A DNA stretch of 16,189 nucleotides from a bacterium (GTDB taxonomy: Bacteria > Babelota > Babeliae > Babelales > GCA-2401785): NCBI GenBank assembly GCA_030629865.1, contig DAOVOC010000008.1, positions 1-16,189 of the forward strand, in the 5' to 3' direction. This document shows positions 6,632-13,885 of the stretch, one piece after another. A program made the position numbers and the translations under genes. The notes under the pieces were generated by a model. The model had not been told where the DNA came from, ran no database searches, and saw only the letters and a list, made by a program, of their open reading frames with translations. Position 1 is the first letter of the stretch. Each line of letters starts with the position of its first letter.

Positions 6632-7885
6632 ATGAGCGCAACACAAAGCGGAAAAATCATGACCGCAATCGACATAGGCACCACGAAGATATGCGCCCTG
6701 ATAGCACATGTCGAATCGCCGGGCAAAATTGAAGTTCTAGGAATCGGTCACCACCCATCAAAAGGTCTAAAACGCGGTATCGTAGTCGATATCAAAACTG
6801 CCGCAGAATCGATACGAAGCGCAGTTAGCAAGGCCGAAGAGGAATCCGGCATAAAAATCGCAGAAGCAACGGTCGGTCTTTCTGGAGCACACATCCAATC
6901 ATTTAACGCTCGCGGCTGCGTTCCAATAAAATATCAGGACGTCGACGAAAATGATATCGAACGGGTTCTGGAGTCTGCAAAAAACATTCCAATTCCAGAA
7001 GGCCGAGAAATATTGCACGTCATTCCCCAATATTTCAGAATCGATGGACAAGAAACTGTTCAAGAATCGCTAGGAATGCATGGATCACGGCTCGAAGCGC
7101 AAGTTCACATCGTCACGGGAGCCATTTGGTCTGCACAAAATATTATTCGCGCCTGCGAACTAGCTGGCATCACAACAAATGATATCGTCCTTGAACAAAT
7201 TGCATCGGCCGAAGCGGTACTTAGCGCGTCTGAACGAGAGCTTGGATCAGCAATCATCGATATCGGCGGTGGAACATCTGATTTTGCAATATATAAAAAT
7301 GGCCGGGTTATACACTCAAAAGTTATTCCCGTTGCAGGTACTCACTTTACCCACGACCTTGCCCTATGCCTTAATTTGCCAATAGGCATTGCAAAAGAAC
7401 TTAAACACAGCCATGGCTCAGTAAGCTCTACCGCAAAACTTGATGCACTAAAACCAATCCAAGAAGTTTTGCCACCAAAATACCAGTCACAAGAAATCGA
7501 CTTGTTTAAAATTATAGAAATTCTTAATCCCCGAGCAACCGAGCTTTTTGAATTTGTTCAAGATGAGATTATTCAATACAAACTTGCTCCACTTATGCGC
7601 TCAGGCCTTGTACTAACAGGAGGCGGCTCATTGCTTCGTGGAGTAGAAACATTAGCCCAAGACATGTTTAACATTCCAACACGCGTTGGCATGCCACATG
7701 CAGATAATGAAGAAATCGAACGAATTGTCCCGCGCCTTCTCAAAACCCCGATCTACTCTACAGCATATGGCATTTTGCTGTTCTCTGCCCGCGGAGGGCG
7801 AGGTGAACTCTCAGAAGGTTCGTCTAAATCACTCTTTTCAAGAGTGTTCAAAAAGATGAAAGACTGGATATATGATTTTTTATAA
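6632..7885 (+). CDS. ftsA: Cell division protein FtsA
   Basis: An actin-like ATPase that tethers FtsZ filaments to the inner membrane. The 417 aa are a normal length. The phosphate-1 motif AIDIGTTKICALI is near residues 12-24, and the family-specific 1C subdomain follows (GLSGAHIQSFNARG region). The phosphate-2 loop IIDIGGGTSDF is at 208-218, and the adenosine motif LTGGGSLLRG around 328-337 is followed by a typical P.R.G.P segment. The C-terminus SLFSRVFKKMKDWIYDFL is a basic, aromatic amphipathic helix, the membrane-targeting sequence. AAGGAG lies upstream of the ATG in the 12-nt gap from the ftsQ-like gene. It is followed by ftsZ after about 70 nt, in the classical ftsQAZ order. Confidence 0.96.
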   Translation: MSATQSGKIMTAIDIGTTKICALIAHVESPGKIEVLGIGHHPSKGLKRGIVVDIKTAAESIRSAVSKAEEESGIKIAEATVGLSGAHIQSFNARGCVPIKYQDVDENDIERVLESAKNIPIPEGREILHVIPQYFRIDGQETVQESLGMHGSRLEAQVHIVTGAIWSAQNIIRACELAGITTNDIVLEQIASAEAVLSASERELGSAIIDIGGGTSDFAIYKNGRVIHSKVIPVAGTHFTHDLALCLNLPIGIAKELKHSHGSVSSTAKLDALKPIQEVLPPKYQSQEIDLFKIIEILNPRATELFEFVQDEIIQYKLAPLMRSGLVLTGGGSLLRGVETLAQDMFNIPTRVGMPHADNEEIERIVPRLLKTPIYSTAYGILLFSARGGRGELSEGSSKSLFSRVFKKMKDWIYDFL

Positions 7886-7944
7886 GTTTTTGCAGCGATA
7901 TCTGCAAAGCAAGTATAAAAAAATCCATGTCTTCGTCACATGAT

Positions 7945-7951
7945 GGAGGAG
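7945..7951 (+). promoter_or_regulatory. Ribosome binding site deciding the ftsZ start
   Basis: GGAGGAG is a near-perfect anti-16S match, 6 nt before the in-frame GTG at 7958. The tandem ATGs at 7940 and 7943 have no such site upstream, and the second one overlaps this sequence. This favours GTG as the true start. Confidence 0.65.
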
Positions 7952-7957
7952 TCTTCC

Positions 7958-9190
7958 GTGATTGAAATGGTTGAAAACAAAAATGCAGGTTCAGGCGAAG
8001 CTCGCCTAAAAGTTATTGGAGTCGGTGGAGCCGGCGGTAACGCAGTTAACTTTATGATAGAAAGTGAAGACTGCGCAGGCGTAGAATTCATAGTTGCAAA
8101 TACCGATGCTCAAGCTCTTGCCAACTCGTTCGCTGATGATAAAATCCAGCTCGGAAATAAAATCACTCGCGGCCTGGGAGCGGGATCTGACCCAGAAATC
8201 GGCCGTAGGGCAGCAGAAGAAGACATAGAAAACCTCAAGGAACACATTAAGGGTACCGAAATTCTCTTTTTAGCCGCAGGCCTTGGCGGAGGAACAGGTT
8301 CTGGTGCAATGCCAGTCATAGCCCGTTCTGCCCGCGAAATGGGAATCTTAACAGTTGCCGTTGTTACAAAACCTTTCGAATTTGAAGGCAAGCGACGAGC
8401 TAGACACGCAGAAGATGCCGTTCGCAGTCTAGAAGAAGCAGCTGATACAATGATTGTTGTTCCAAACGAAAAGCTTCTTGAAGTTTCTGACCCAAACATC
8501 TCCGTTATAGACGCATTCGCCCTTTCTAACAGTATTTTGAAACACGCCGTAAAAGGCATTTCAGACATTATACAAAAACCAGGACTCATCAATGTCGACT
8601 TTGCAGACGTCCGTTCAGTTATGCACGAAATGGGTCGCGCCATTATGGGAACAGGCAAATGTGCTGGCGAAGATCGAGCTAAAAAAGCCGCAATGCAAGC
8701 GATTCAGTCACCACTATTGGAAAACATCAACATCGATGGTGCAAGCGGAATTCTTCTAAACATCACTGGCAATACCAGCATCGCGCTACATGAAATAAAT
8801 TCCGCAGCAAGCGTAATTTATGATCTTGCAGGAGAAAACGCCAACATTATTCTTGGGTCAGTCATTGACCCTTCCCTCAATGATGAAATTATGGTCACAG
8901 TTATCGCAACAGGACTTTCCGGACACAGAGAAAAAATGGTTTCACCAGAAAACGCAAGTCTAACTCCTGCACAGGTTGCACAAGACAAAAATGTGCCTAA
9001 CCTAATCCCAGAAAGCACTGTCCATGAACTTTCAGTGCTACAAAAAACACAAACTCCAGTACTTGAGCCAAATGACCAATTCGATACACATAATCTAGAG
9101 ACACTCGAAACACCAGCGTGCATGCGAAGAGAAAAAACCATTTGGGAAGAAAACGCTATTCTACCTGAAAAAGAACAGCGGGTTGAATAA
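7958..9190 (+). CDS. ftsZ: Cell division protein FtsZ
   Basis: Tubulin-like GTPase that forms the cytokinetic ring. From the GTG start it has 410 aa. It shows the nucleotide-binding GVGGAGGNAVN at about 21-31, the tubulin signature GGGTGSG at 110-116, and the T7 catalytic loop NVDFAD at 212-217. A variable linker begins around 320. The conserved C-terminal peptide that binds FtsA appears as LETPACMRREK at 383-393, a degenerate form of the usual D-I-P-x-F-L-R-x, and is followed by 17 more residues rather than ending the protein. The GTG at 7958 is preferred for its ribosome site (GGAGGAG, 6-nt spacing); the ATG at 7940 would add six residues (MMEESS). It lies directly after ftsA and before a strong hairpin terminator. 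Confidence 0.97.
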   Translation: MIEMVENKNAGSGEARLKVIGVGGAGGNAVNFMIESEDCAGVEFIVANTDAQALANSFADDKIQLGNKITRGLGAGSDPEIGRRAAEEDIENLKEHIKGTEILFLAAGLGGGTGSGAMPVIARSAREMGILTVAVVTKPFEFEGKRRARHAEDAVRSLEEAADTMIVVPNEKLLEVSDPNISVIDAFALSNSILKHAVKGISDIIQKPGLINVDFADVRSVMHEMGRAIMGTGKCAGEDRAKKAAMQAIQSPLLENINIDGASGILLNITGNTSIALHEINSAASVIYDLAGENANIILGSVIDPSLNDEIMVTVIATGLSGHREKMVSPENASLTPAQVAQDKNVPNLIPESTVHELSVLQKTQTPVLEPNDQFDTHNLETLETPACMRREKTIWEENAILPEKEQRVE

Positions 9191-9220
9191 GTAAAATACA
9201 CAATCACAGCAAATTTGGTG

Positions 9221-9249
9221 AGTGAGCGCGAGATTTTCTCGCGCTCACT
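9221..9249. terminator. Strong hairpin after ftsZ
   Basis: AGTGAGCGCGAG (9221-9232) and CTCGCGCTCACT (9238-9249) are perfectly complementary, with an A-T pair closing the loop further. They lie 31 nt after the ftsZ stop and are followed by TATTTATG. It is the end of the division gene cluster. The trailing T-run is imperfect, but the stem is the most GC-rich in the window. Confidence 0.8.
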
Positions 9250-9332
9250 TATTTATGAAATTAATAAATTTGACTATTTTGCTTTCAGCAATTGTTTTTC
9301 TGCACTCTTTTTAGCAGCTATGGAGAAATCCC

Positions 9333-10358
9333 ATGAAAGTGACAACAATTGGAGGTGCCACACATGATGTTTTTATCACCCCCAAAAAAACAACAATCGA
9401 AACATCAAAAACAAAAGGCAATCCATCAGCCAACCTAAACGTTCCTGGAGAAAAAGTAGAAGTTCAATCTCTTTTTGAAAGTACCGGCGGAGGAGCAACA
9501 AACTCCGCAGTATCATTCAGTAGACTTGGGTTTTCAGTCTCATGTTTTTGCAAAGTTGGTAACGATAACTACGCAAAACAAATTAAAAAAAAACTTAAAG
9601 ACGAAAACGTCAATACAGAACTCATACTAACTGATAACTCCACAGAGACAGGAATATCACATATAATTCATACTGATAACGGTAGGCATGTGGTATTTGC
9701 ATACCGTGGCGCAAATGGCAAACTTAAAACAACCGAATTCCCATATGCTTCACTTAAAAACAGTGATTTTTTCTACATTACTTCCTTAAGCGAAGAGTCC
9801 GCATCGACTCTACTTCCCCTATGCCAATTTGCCCACAAACACAACATTCCATTCGCTCTCAACCCTGGCAGAGCACAATTAAGCCAAAACACTTCCGACT
9901 TAGAAGAAATTCTTGCAGTAACGCATATTCTTATACTCAATGTTGGAGAAGCAGCAGAGGTTCTCAAAGTTCTTGCCATTGGTAACACCCAAAAACCTTT
10001 TGAGATTAATTTTTTTTTCAAAAAAATGGCTTCATTAGGAGTAAAATATTGTGTTGTTACCGATGGTGCGCATGGAGCATATGTATCTGACAATTCACGG
10101 GTAATTTTCCATCCAAGTCTTCCTGCAAATGTTCTTGACACAATAGGCGCAGGAGACAGCTTTGGATCTACTTTTTCAGCCTCTATTATTAACAAACATT
10201 CTCTGGAAGAATCATTGAAACGAGCACTCATCGCAAGCCAATCAGTTATTGAAAAACTTGGTGCAAAAGCCGGGCTTCTTACATCTGATCAAATGGAAGT
10301 TACAGCAAAAGCAGTCAACACAAAAAACATCCAAGAGATATTAAAAATAACCAAATAG
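9333..10358 (+). CDS. PfkB-family carbohydrate/nucleoside kinase
   Basis: 341 aa of the ribokinase/PfkB superfamily, ATP-dependent kinases of sugars, sugar phosphates or nucleosides. Visible are the N-terminal substrate-binding Gly-rich segment GGGATNSAVSFSRLG at about residues 52-66 (PfkB signature 1 region, with the N of GG.A.N), KVGND near 74, and signature 2 DTIGAGDSFGSTF at 269-281, which contains the catalytic base Asp275 and the anion hole G272-D275. The start ATG has GGAG 7 nt upstream. It stands between the ftsZ terminator and the S1 promoter, so it is probably a single-gene unit. Substrate cannot be decided: ribokinase, adenosine kinase and fructokinase branches share these motifs. 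In this setting nucleoside or ribose salvage is plausible. Confidence 0.88.
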   Translation: MKVTTIGGATHDVFITPKKTTIETSKTKGNPSANLNVPGEKVEVQSLFESTGGGATNSAVSFSRLGFSVSCFCKVGNDNYAKQIKKKLKDENVNTELILTDNSTETGISHIIHTDNGRHVVFAYRGANGKLKTTEFPYASLKNSDFFYITSLSEESASTLLPLCQFAHKHNIPFALNPGRAQLSQNTSDLEEILAVTHILILNVGEAAEVLKVLAIGNTQKPFEINFFFKKMASLGVKYCVVTDGAHGAYVSDNSRVIFHPSLPANVLDTIGAGDSFGSTFSASIINKHSLEESLKRALIASQSVIEKLGAKAGLLTSDQMEVTAKAVNTKNIQEILKITK

Positions 10359-10386
10359 AAAACAGCCCAAACACGGCATAACAGAT

Positions 10387-10414
10387 TTGCTAACAATCTT
10401 TTTTCTGTTAAAAT
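10387..10414 (+). promoter_or_regulatory. Predicted rpsA promoter with extended -10
   Basis: TTGCTA (10387-10392), a 16-nt spacer, then TAAAAT (10409-10414) with an upstream TG-N, giving TGTTAAAAT (10406-10414). The nine bases are identical to those before rlmB. If the S1 start is the ATG at 10512, the leader would be about 90 nt; if GTG at 10434, only about 13 nt. Confidence 0.55.
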
Positions 10415-10511
10415 TTTAAGGTGTTGTGTTTGTGTGGAAAATATTTTTTCGCACGTGTATGTATACCATTTTAACCCCACGCCCGATGGGTCTTGCGGAG
10501 ATCGCATAGAT

Positions 10512-12413
10512 ATGTTGAAAAAAGAGGGAAAGTTTGTAATTGCACCAGTCAATATGCAATTGCTCGAAGAAACTCTAAATCTTACAAAAGAACAAGAAAA
10601 AGAACTTACAAAAGTTTATGAGGATGTAGCACAAACATTTAAGGCCGGATCGTTGATGACCGGAAGTGTTGTTTCCAAAGAAGGTAGTGGCGTACTTGTT
10701 AGTGTTGGATATAAATCTGATGGCTTTATTCCCCAATATGAATTTTCTGATTTTGAACTTGAAAAACTTTCTGAAGGTTCCGAAATTGAGGTCTTGCTTG
10801 ACCGCTTGGAAGATGCTGACGGAAACGTTGTTCTTTCATATCAAAAAGCAAAATCACTCAAAGCCTGGGGCGAAATTTCTAAAATTGCTGAAAAAGATGA
10901 GGCTGTTACCGGTCGGGTTACTCACAAAGTTAAAGGTGGCTTGAGCGTTGACGTTGGAATTCCAGCATTTCTTCCTGGTTCACAAATCGATCTGCACCGA
11001 GTTAATGATTTTGATCAATTCATTGGTCAAGATGTTACCTGTAAAGTTCTTAAAATCAATCGCAGGCGTGGAAACATAATTGTTTCTCGCAGAAAATACA
11101 TGGAAGAACTGCGAATTGAAGATAAGAAAAAAGCACTCGAGACTATTCAAGAAGGGCAGATCGTTCCTGGCATAGTTAAAAACATCACTAATTATGGCGC
11201 TTTTGTTGACGTTGGCGGTATTGATGGACTTCTTCATATTACCGACATGTCATGGGGCCGGATTGGCCATCCAAGCGAAATGGTAAAAATTGGGGATGAA
11301 ATCAGCGTTAAAATTTTGACTTTCGACAAAGATCACGAAAAAATCTCATTGGGTCTCAAACAACTTAATAAAAACCCATGGGATGAAGTAGGAAAACGCT
11401 ATCCAGTTAACAGCAAAGTTAAGGGTACCATTTCTAGCATTGCCGATTACGGACTTTTTGTTGAAGTTGAACGCGGCATTGAAGGCCTTGTTCATATTTC
11501 TGAAATTTCGTGGACAGAACGCGTACATAACCTGGCCAAACGTTATACAGTTGGCCAAGAATTAGAAGTTCTTGTTGCAGCACTCGACAAAGACAATCGC
11601 AGAATGTCTCTGAGTATCAAGCGTCTTGCAGATGATCCATGGAAAGTTGCTTTCGACAAGTTTAAACCTGGTGACATGGTTACAGGAACCGTAAGTAATG
11701 TTGCAGATTTCGGTATCTTTGTAAAAATTCATGAAGGTGTTGATGGACTTGTTCACGTTTCTGATATTTCATGGACAGAACACGTTGCACATCCTTCAGA
11801 CAAATTTAAACGTGGTGACGAAGTCAAAGTCCTTATTCTTTCGGTTGACAAAGAAAATCGTAGGATTTCTCTTGGTGTTAAGCAACTTGACCGTGATCCA
11901 TGGGAAACAATTGAAGAAGATTTCCCTGTTGGCAAAGAAGTTTCAGGAACAGTTTCCAAAGTTACAAGTTTTGGCGCTTTCGTTAAATTTCCTAATGGTA
12001 TTGAAGGGCTTGCTCACGTTTCCGAACTTTCAAACAATGAAGTAGAAGACGTAGAATCCCTACTTAAAGTTGGAATGGAAGCTAAGTTTAAAGTCGTAAA
12101 ATCAAGTAAACACGATAGAAAACTTGGGCTTAGCCTACGTGCCATAAATGAACCAGAAGAAACCGCAGCTGCAGAAAAACGCACTGTACCGCCAAAACGT
12201 CAAAGCGTACCACGCCCTAATACAGAGAAAAAACGACATCCAGAATCCTTCAAAAAGAAAAGATTCGAAGGTCCTTCAACAAATCGTGAATATAATGACC
12301 GTACACCAACAATGAAGGGTGCACTTCAACAAGCTCTAGAAAAAATGAAAGATATCGAAAAGGAAACAGCATCAGAAGAAAACAAATCTTCAACTAATAA
12401 AAAAAATGATTAA
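10512..12413 (+). CDS. rpsA: 30S ribosomal protein S1 (six S1 domains)
   Basis: Binds mRNA and delivers it to the 30S subunit for initiation. With the ATG at 10512 it has 633 aa and six S1 (OB-fold) domains at about 45-113, 131-198, 214-280, 297-367, 384-454 and 471-540. Domains 3-6 carry the typical YGAFV/FGIFV and GLVH(I/V)S motifs; domains 1-2 are divergent, as expected for the ribosome-docking pair. A tail of about 90 residues follows, basic then mixed (PPKRQSVPRP, KKRHPESFKKKRF). A GTG at 10434 would add 26 residues that do not look like S1; GGAG 11 nt before the ATG is modest. The last 8 nt overlap the ndk remnant. Domains 4-5 are duplicated as a separate gene at 13117. Confidence 0.95.
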   Translation: MLKKEGKFVIAPVNMQLLEETLNLTKEQEKELTKVYEDVAQTFKAGSLMTGSVVSKEGSGVLVSVGYKSDGFIPQYEFSDFELEKLSEGSEIEVLLDRLEDADGNVVLSYQKAKSLKAWGEISKIAEKDEAVTGRVTHKVKGGLSVDVGIPAFLPGSQIDLHRVNDFDQFIGQDVTCKVLKINRRRGNIIVSRRKYMEELRIEDKKKALETIQEGQIVPGIVKNITNYGAFVDVGGIDGLLHITDMSWGRIGHPSEMVKIGDEISVKILTFDKDHEKISLGLKQLNKNPWDEVGKRYPVNSKVKGTISSIADYGLFVEVERGIEGLVHISEISWTERVHNLAKRYTVGQELEVLVAALDKDNRRMSLSIKRLADDPWKVAFDKFKPGDMVTGTVSNVADFGIFVKIHEGVDGLVHVSDISWTEHVAHPSDKFKRGDEVKVLILSVDKENRRISLGVKQLDRDPWETIEEDFPVGKEVSGTVSKVTSFGAFVKFPNGIEGLAHVSELSNNEVEDVESLLKVGMEAKFKVVKSSKHDRKLGLSLRAINEPEETAAAEKRTVPPKRQSVPRPNTEKKRHPESFKKKRFEGPSTNREYNDRTPTMKGALQQALEKMKDIEKETASEENKSSTNKKND

Positions 12414-12427
12414 ACCGGACGCTGTTA
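12406..12427 (+). repeat. 22-nt direct repeat, copy 1 (start of ndk remnant)
   Basis: The 22 bases beginning ATGATTAAACCGGACGC are identical to 12622-12643. They encode the MIKPDAV motif of nucleoside diphosphate kinase. This copy also contains the stop codon of rpsA (TAA 12411-12413) in another frame. Confidence 0.9.
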
Positions 12428-12594
12428 AAAATAAATATATTGGCAACATCTTCACGATCATTGAAAACAATGGTTACGGAATAGTCGAAATAATTGGAAT
12501 CAATGCCATGCATGGATCAAATTCAAAAGAATCTTTTTCGCGCAAATGTACTTTAATTTTTCCGGATTTTGACGCCGACAAGAAAAAGGGTTAA
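12406..12594 (+). pseudogene. ndk remnant with in-frame internal deletion
   Basis: 62 codons that join the two ends of a nucleoside diphosphate kinase. Residues 1-29 (MIKPDAV...FTIIENNGYGIVEI) match NDK residues 9-37 of the intact neighbour. Residues 30-53 (IGINAMHGSN...CTLIFP) match its residues 111-134. The 73 residues between, which hold much of the fold and nucleotide site, are absent, as are the first eight. The reading frame is open across the junction. The Lys of MIKPDAV and the catalytic His of the HGS motif remain, but HGSD has become HGSN and the protein cannot fold as an NDK. It overlaps the rpsA stop by 8 nt and ends 3 nt before intact ndk. It has no ribosome site of its own, so translation would depend on coupling to rpsA. 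It is most likely a decayed copy; a retained small protein is possible. Confidence 0.8.
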
Positions 12595-12597
12595 ACA

Positions 12598-13008
12598 ATG
12601 TCTATTGAACGCACATATGCGATGATTAAACCGGACGCTGTTATAGCTAAAAACGATGGTAAAATTATAGACATAATTGAACATAGTGGGTTTGAGATAA
12701 TCGCAATGAAAAAAATTCGGTTTTCTCCAGAACTTGCAGAATCATTTTATGCAGTTCATAAAGCCAAACCCTTCTTTGGTGAACTTGTTGAATTTTTGTC
12801 TTCTGGACCTGTTATTGCAATGATTTTGGAAAAAGAAAGTGCCATTCAAGCATGGCGCGATCTTATGGGTGCAACAGACCCTGAAAAGGCAGAAGAAGGA
12901 ACTATAAGAAAATTATTTGGGACAAACGTGGGAATAAATGCGGTGCACGGTTCAGATGCCACTGAAACGGCACAAGAAGAGTGTTCGCTTATTTTCCCAG
13001 AGCTTTAA
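12598..13008 (+). CDS. ndk: Nucleoside diphosphate kinase
   Basis: Transfers the gamma phosphate from ATP to nucleoside diphosphates through a phospho-histidine intermediate, balancing NTP and dNTP pools; cytosolic, usually a tetramer or hexamer. The 136 aa are a normal length. RTYAMIKPDAV at 5-15 contains the conserved Lys11, and NAVHGSD at 114-120 contains the active-site His117. The intervening Y51, the K-P-F-F-G segment (57-61) and R87/R104 positions are all present, and the protein ends in CSLIFPE as in the family. It follows the ndk remnant by 3 nt and precedes the mini-S1 gene by about 108 nt. AAGGG lies about 9 nt upstream of the ATG. Confidence 0.97.
   Translation: MSIERTYAMIKPDAVIAKNDGKIIDIIEHSGFEIIAMKKIRFSPELAESFYAVHKAKPFFGELVEFLSSGPVIAMILEKESAIQAWRDLMGATDPEKAEEGTIRKLFGTNVGINAVHGSDATETAQEECSLIFPEL
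12622..12643 (+). repeat. 22-nt direct repeat, copy 2 (within ndk)
   Basis: Identical to 12406-12427 over 22 bases and encodes residues 9-15 of intact NDK. The two copies are 216 bp apart, start to start. The flanking DNA diverges at once on both sides. Confidence 0.9.
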
Positions 13009-13116
13009 AATCTTACGTGAAAGGTCATTGTATACGTTGAAAAAAATCTAAAAAACAGAAAAAAGTAGTTGATTATTATAAGTAGAAATTACGTAAAAAA
13101 AGATAGGTATAAATTA

Positions 13117-13680
13117 ATGAGATCTGAACATAATGGCGATAGCCCATGGAACACTGCTGACACAAAATATCCTGTTGGCAGCAAGATTACAGGAACAATT
13201 TCAAACATCGTAAACTACGGGCTTTTTGTCGAGATTGAAAAGGGACTAGAAGGTCTCGTTCACATCTCCGAAATCTCCTGGAATGAGCGTATTAACGACC
13301 TGAATTCACGATACAATGTGGGTCAACAAGTTGACGCTGAGGTGGTTTCTATTGATAAAGCAAATAACCGCATGTCATTAAGTATCAAGCGATTAGCTGA
13401 TGATCCATGGAAAATTGCAGCACAAACATTTCAACAAGGTGACGTAGTAACAGGAACTGTTAGTAATGTTGCTGATTTCGGCGTTTTTGTGCGCTTGCAA
13501 CAAGGCATTACTGGCCTCGTACACGTTTCTGACATTTCAAAAACAGAGCACGTGGCTCATCCTTCCGATCGTTTCCAAAAAGGTGACGATATCAAGGTTG
13601 TTGTGCTTACTGTAGATAAAGAACGACGCCGCATCTCTCTTGGCATCAAGCAACTTGAAGAGGGAGAAGAGGTAGAATAA
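13117..13680 (+). CDS. Two-domain S1 protein, copy of rpsA domains 4-5
   Basis: 187 aa from the ATG at 13117; AGG lies 9 nt upstream. A TTG at 13069 would add 16 non-S1 residues. It consists of two S1 RNA-binding domains and a short acidic end (EEGEEVE). Aligned by hand with domains 4 and 5 of the S1 protein upstream, about 114 of 172 residues are identical, including long runs such as VTGTVSNVADFG and the SLSIKRLADDPWK linker. The match begins at the same PW linker before domain 4 and ends at the KQL that closes domain 5. It therefore arose by partial duplication of rpsA. It keeps intact hydrophobic cores and RNA-facing aromatics, with no stops, so it is probably expressed. It lacks the ribosome-docking domains 1-2; an RNA-binding accessory or regulatory role is inferred only. 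Confidence 0.88.
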   Translation: MRSEHNGDSPWNTADTKYPVGSKITGTISNIVNYGLFVEIEKGLEGLVHISEISWNERINDLNSRYNVGQQVDAEVVSIDKANNRMSLSIKRLADDPWKIAAQTFQQGDVVTGTVSNVADFGVFVRLQQGITGLVHVSDISKTEHVAHPSDRFQKGDDIKVVVLTVDKERRRISLGIKQLEEGEEVE

Positions 13681-13719
13681 AGCCATAAAACGCTTTATTA
13701 AAATTACCCCTTTTATAGA

Positions 13720-13757
13720 AAAACACGGGGCTGGCTTTAGTAAGCCCCGTGTTTTTT
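13720..13757 (+). terminator. Intrinsic terminator after mini-S1
   Basis: AAAACACGGGGCT (13720-13732) pairs perfectly with AGCCCCGTGTTTT (13743-13755) around a 10-nt loop, ending in six Ts (13752-13757). It is a classical Rho-independent terminator, 40 nt after the mini-S1 stop; the A-run on its left side also makes it plausible in the other direction. Confidence 0.92.
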
Positions 13758-13885
13758 GCCATTTTTAACCACTTTTATCACTTACCAGAGGTCCTTTTGA
13801 CGATAACCACATTATAAGTGACATTGAGATCAGTTCTATGGGCTTTTATTAATAACAAAAATTACTTAAAAGAGGTATTAAGCAT

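Noticed and set aside
9270..9298. A good -35 box TTGACT before the PfkB kinase gene.
   Set aside because: The sequence at 16-18 nt downstream (TGTTTT) is a poor -10 box, so I did not list a promoter.
9255..9314. A 19-residue frame starting MKLINLTILL, resembling a signal peptide, just before the PfkB kinase gene.
   Set aside because: It starts 6 nt after the ftsZ terminator stem with no ribosome site, and AT-rich DNA gives such hydrophobic frames by chance.
11150..12140. Periodic near-repeats of about 260 bp within rpsA.
   Set aside because: They are explained by the tandem S1 domains of ribosomal protein S1 and are not a separate repeat element.
13778..13821. Inverted heptamers TCACTTA and TAAGTGA upstream of the hydrolase gene.
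   Set aside because: Seven bases separated by 30 nt is too little to support an operator or hairpin in AT-rich DNA.
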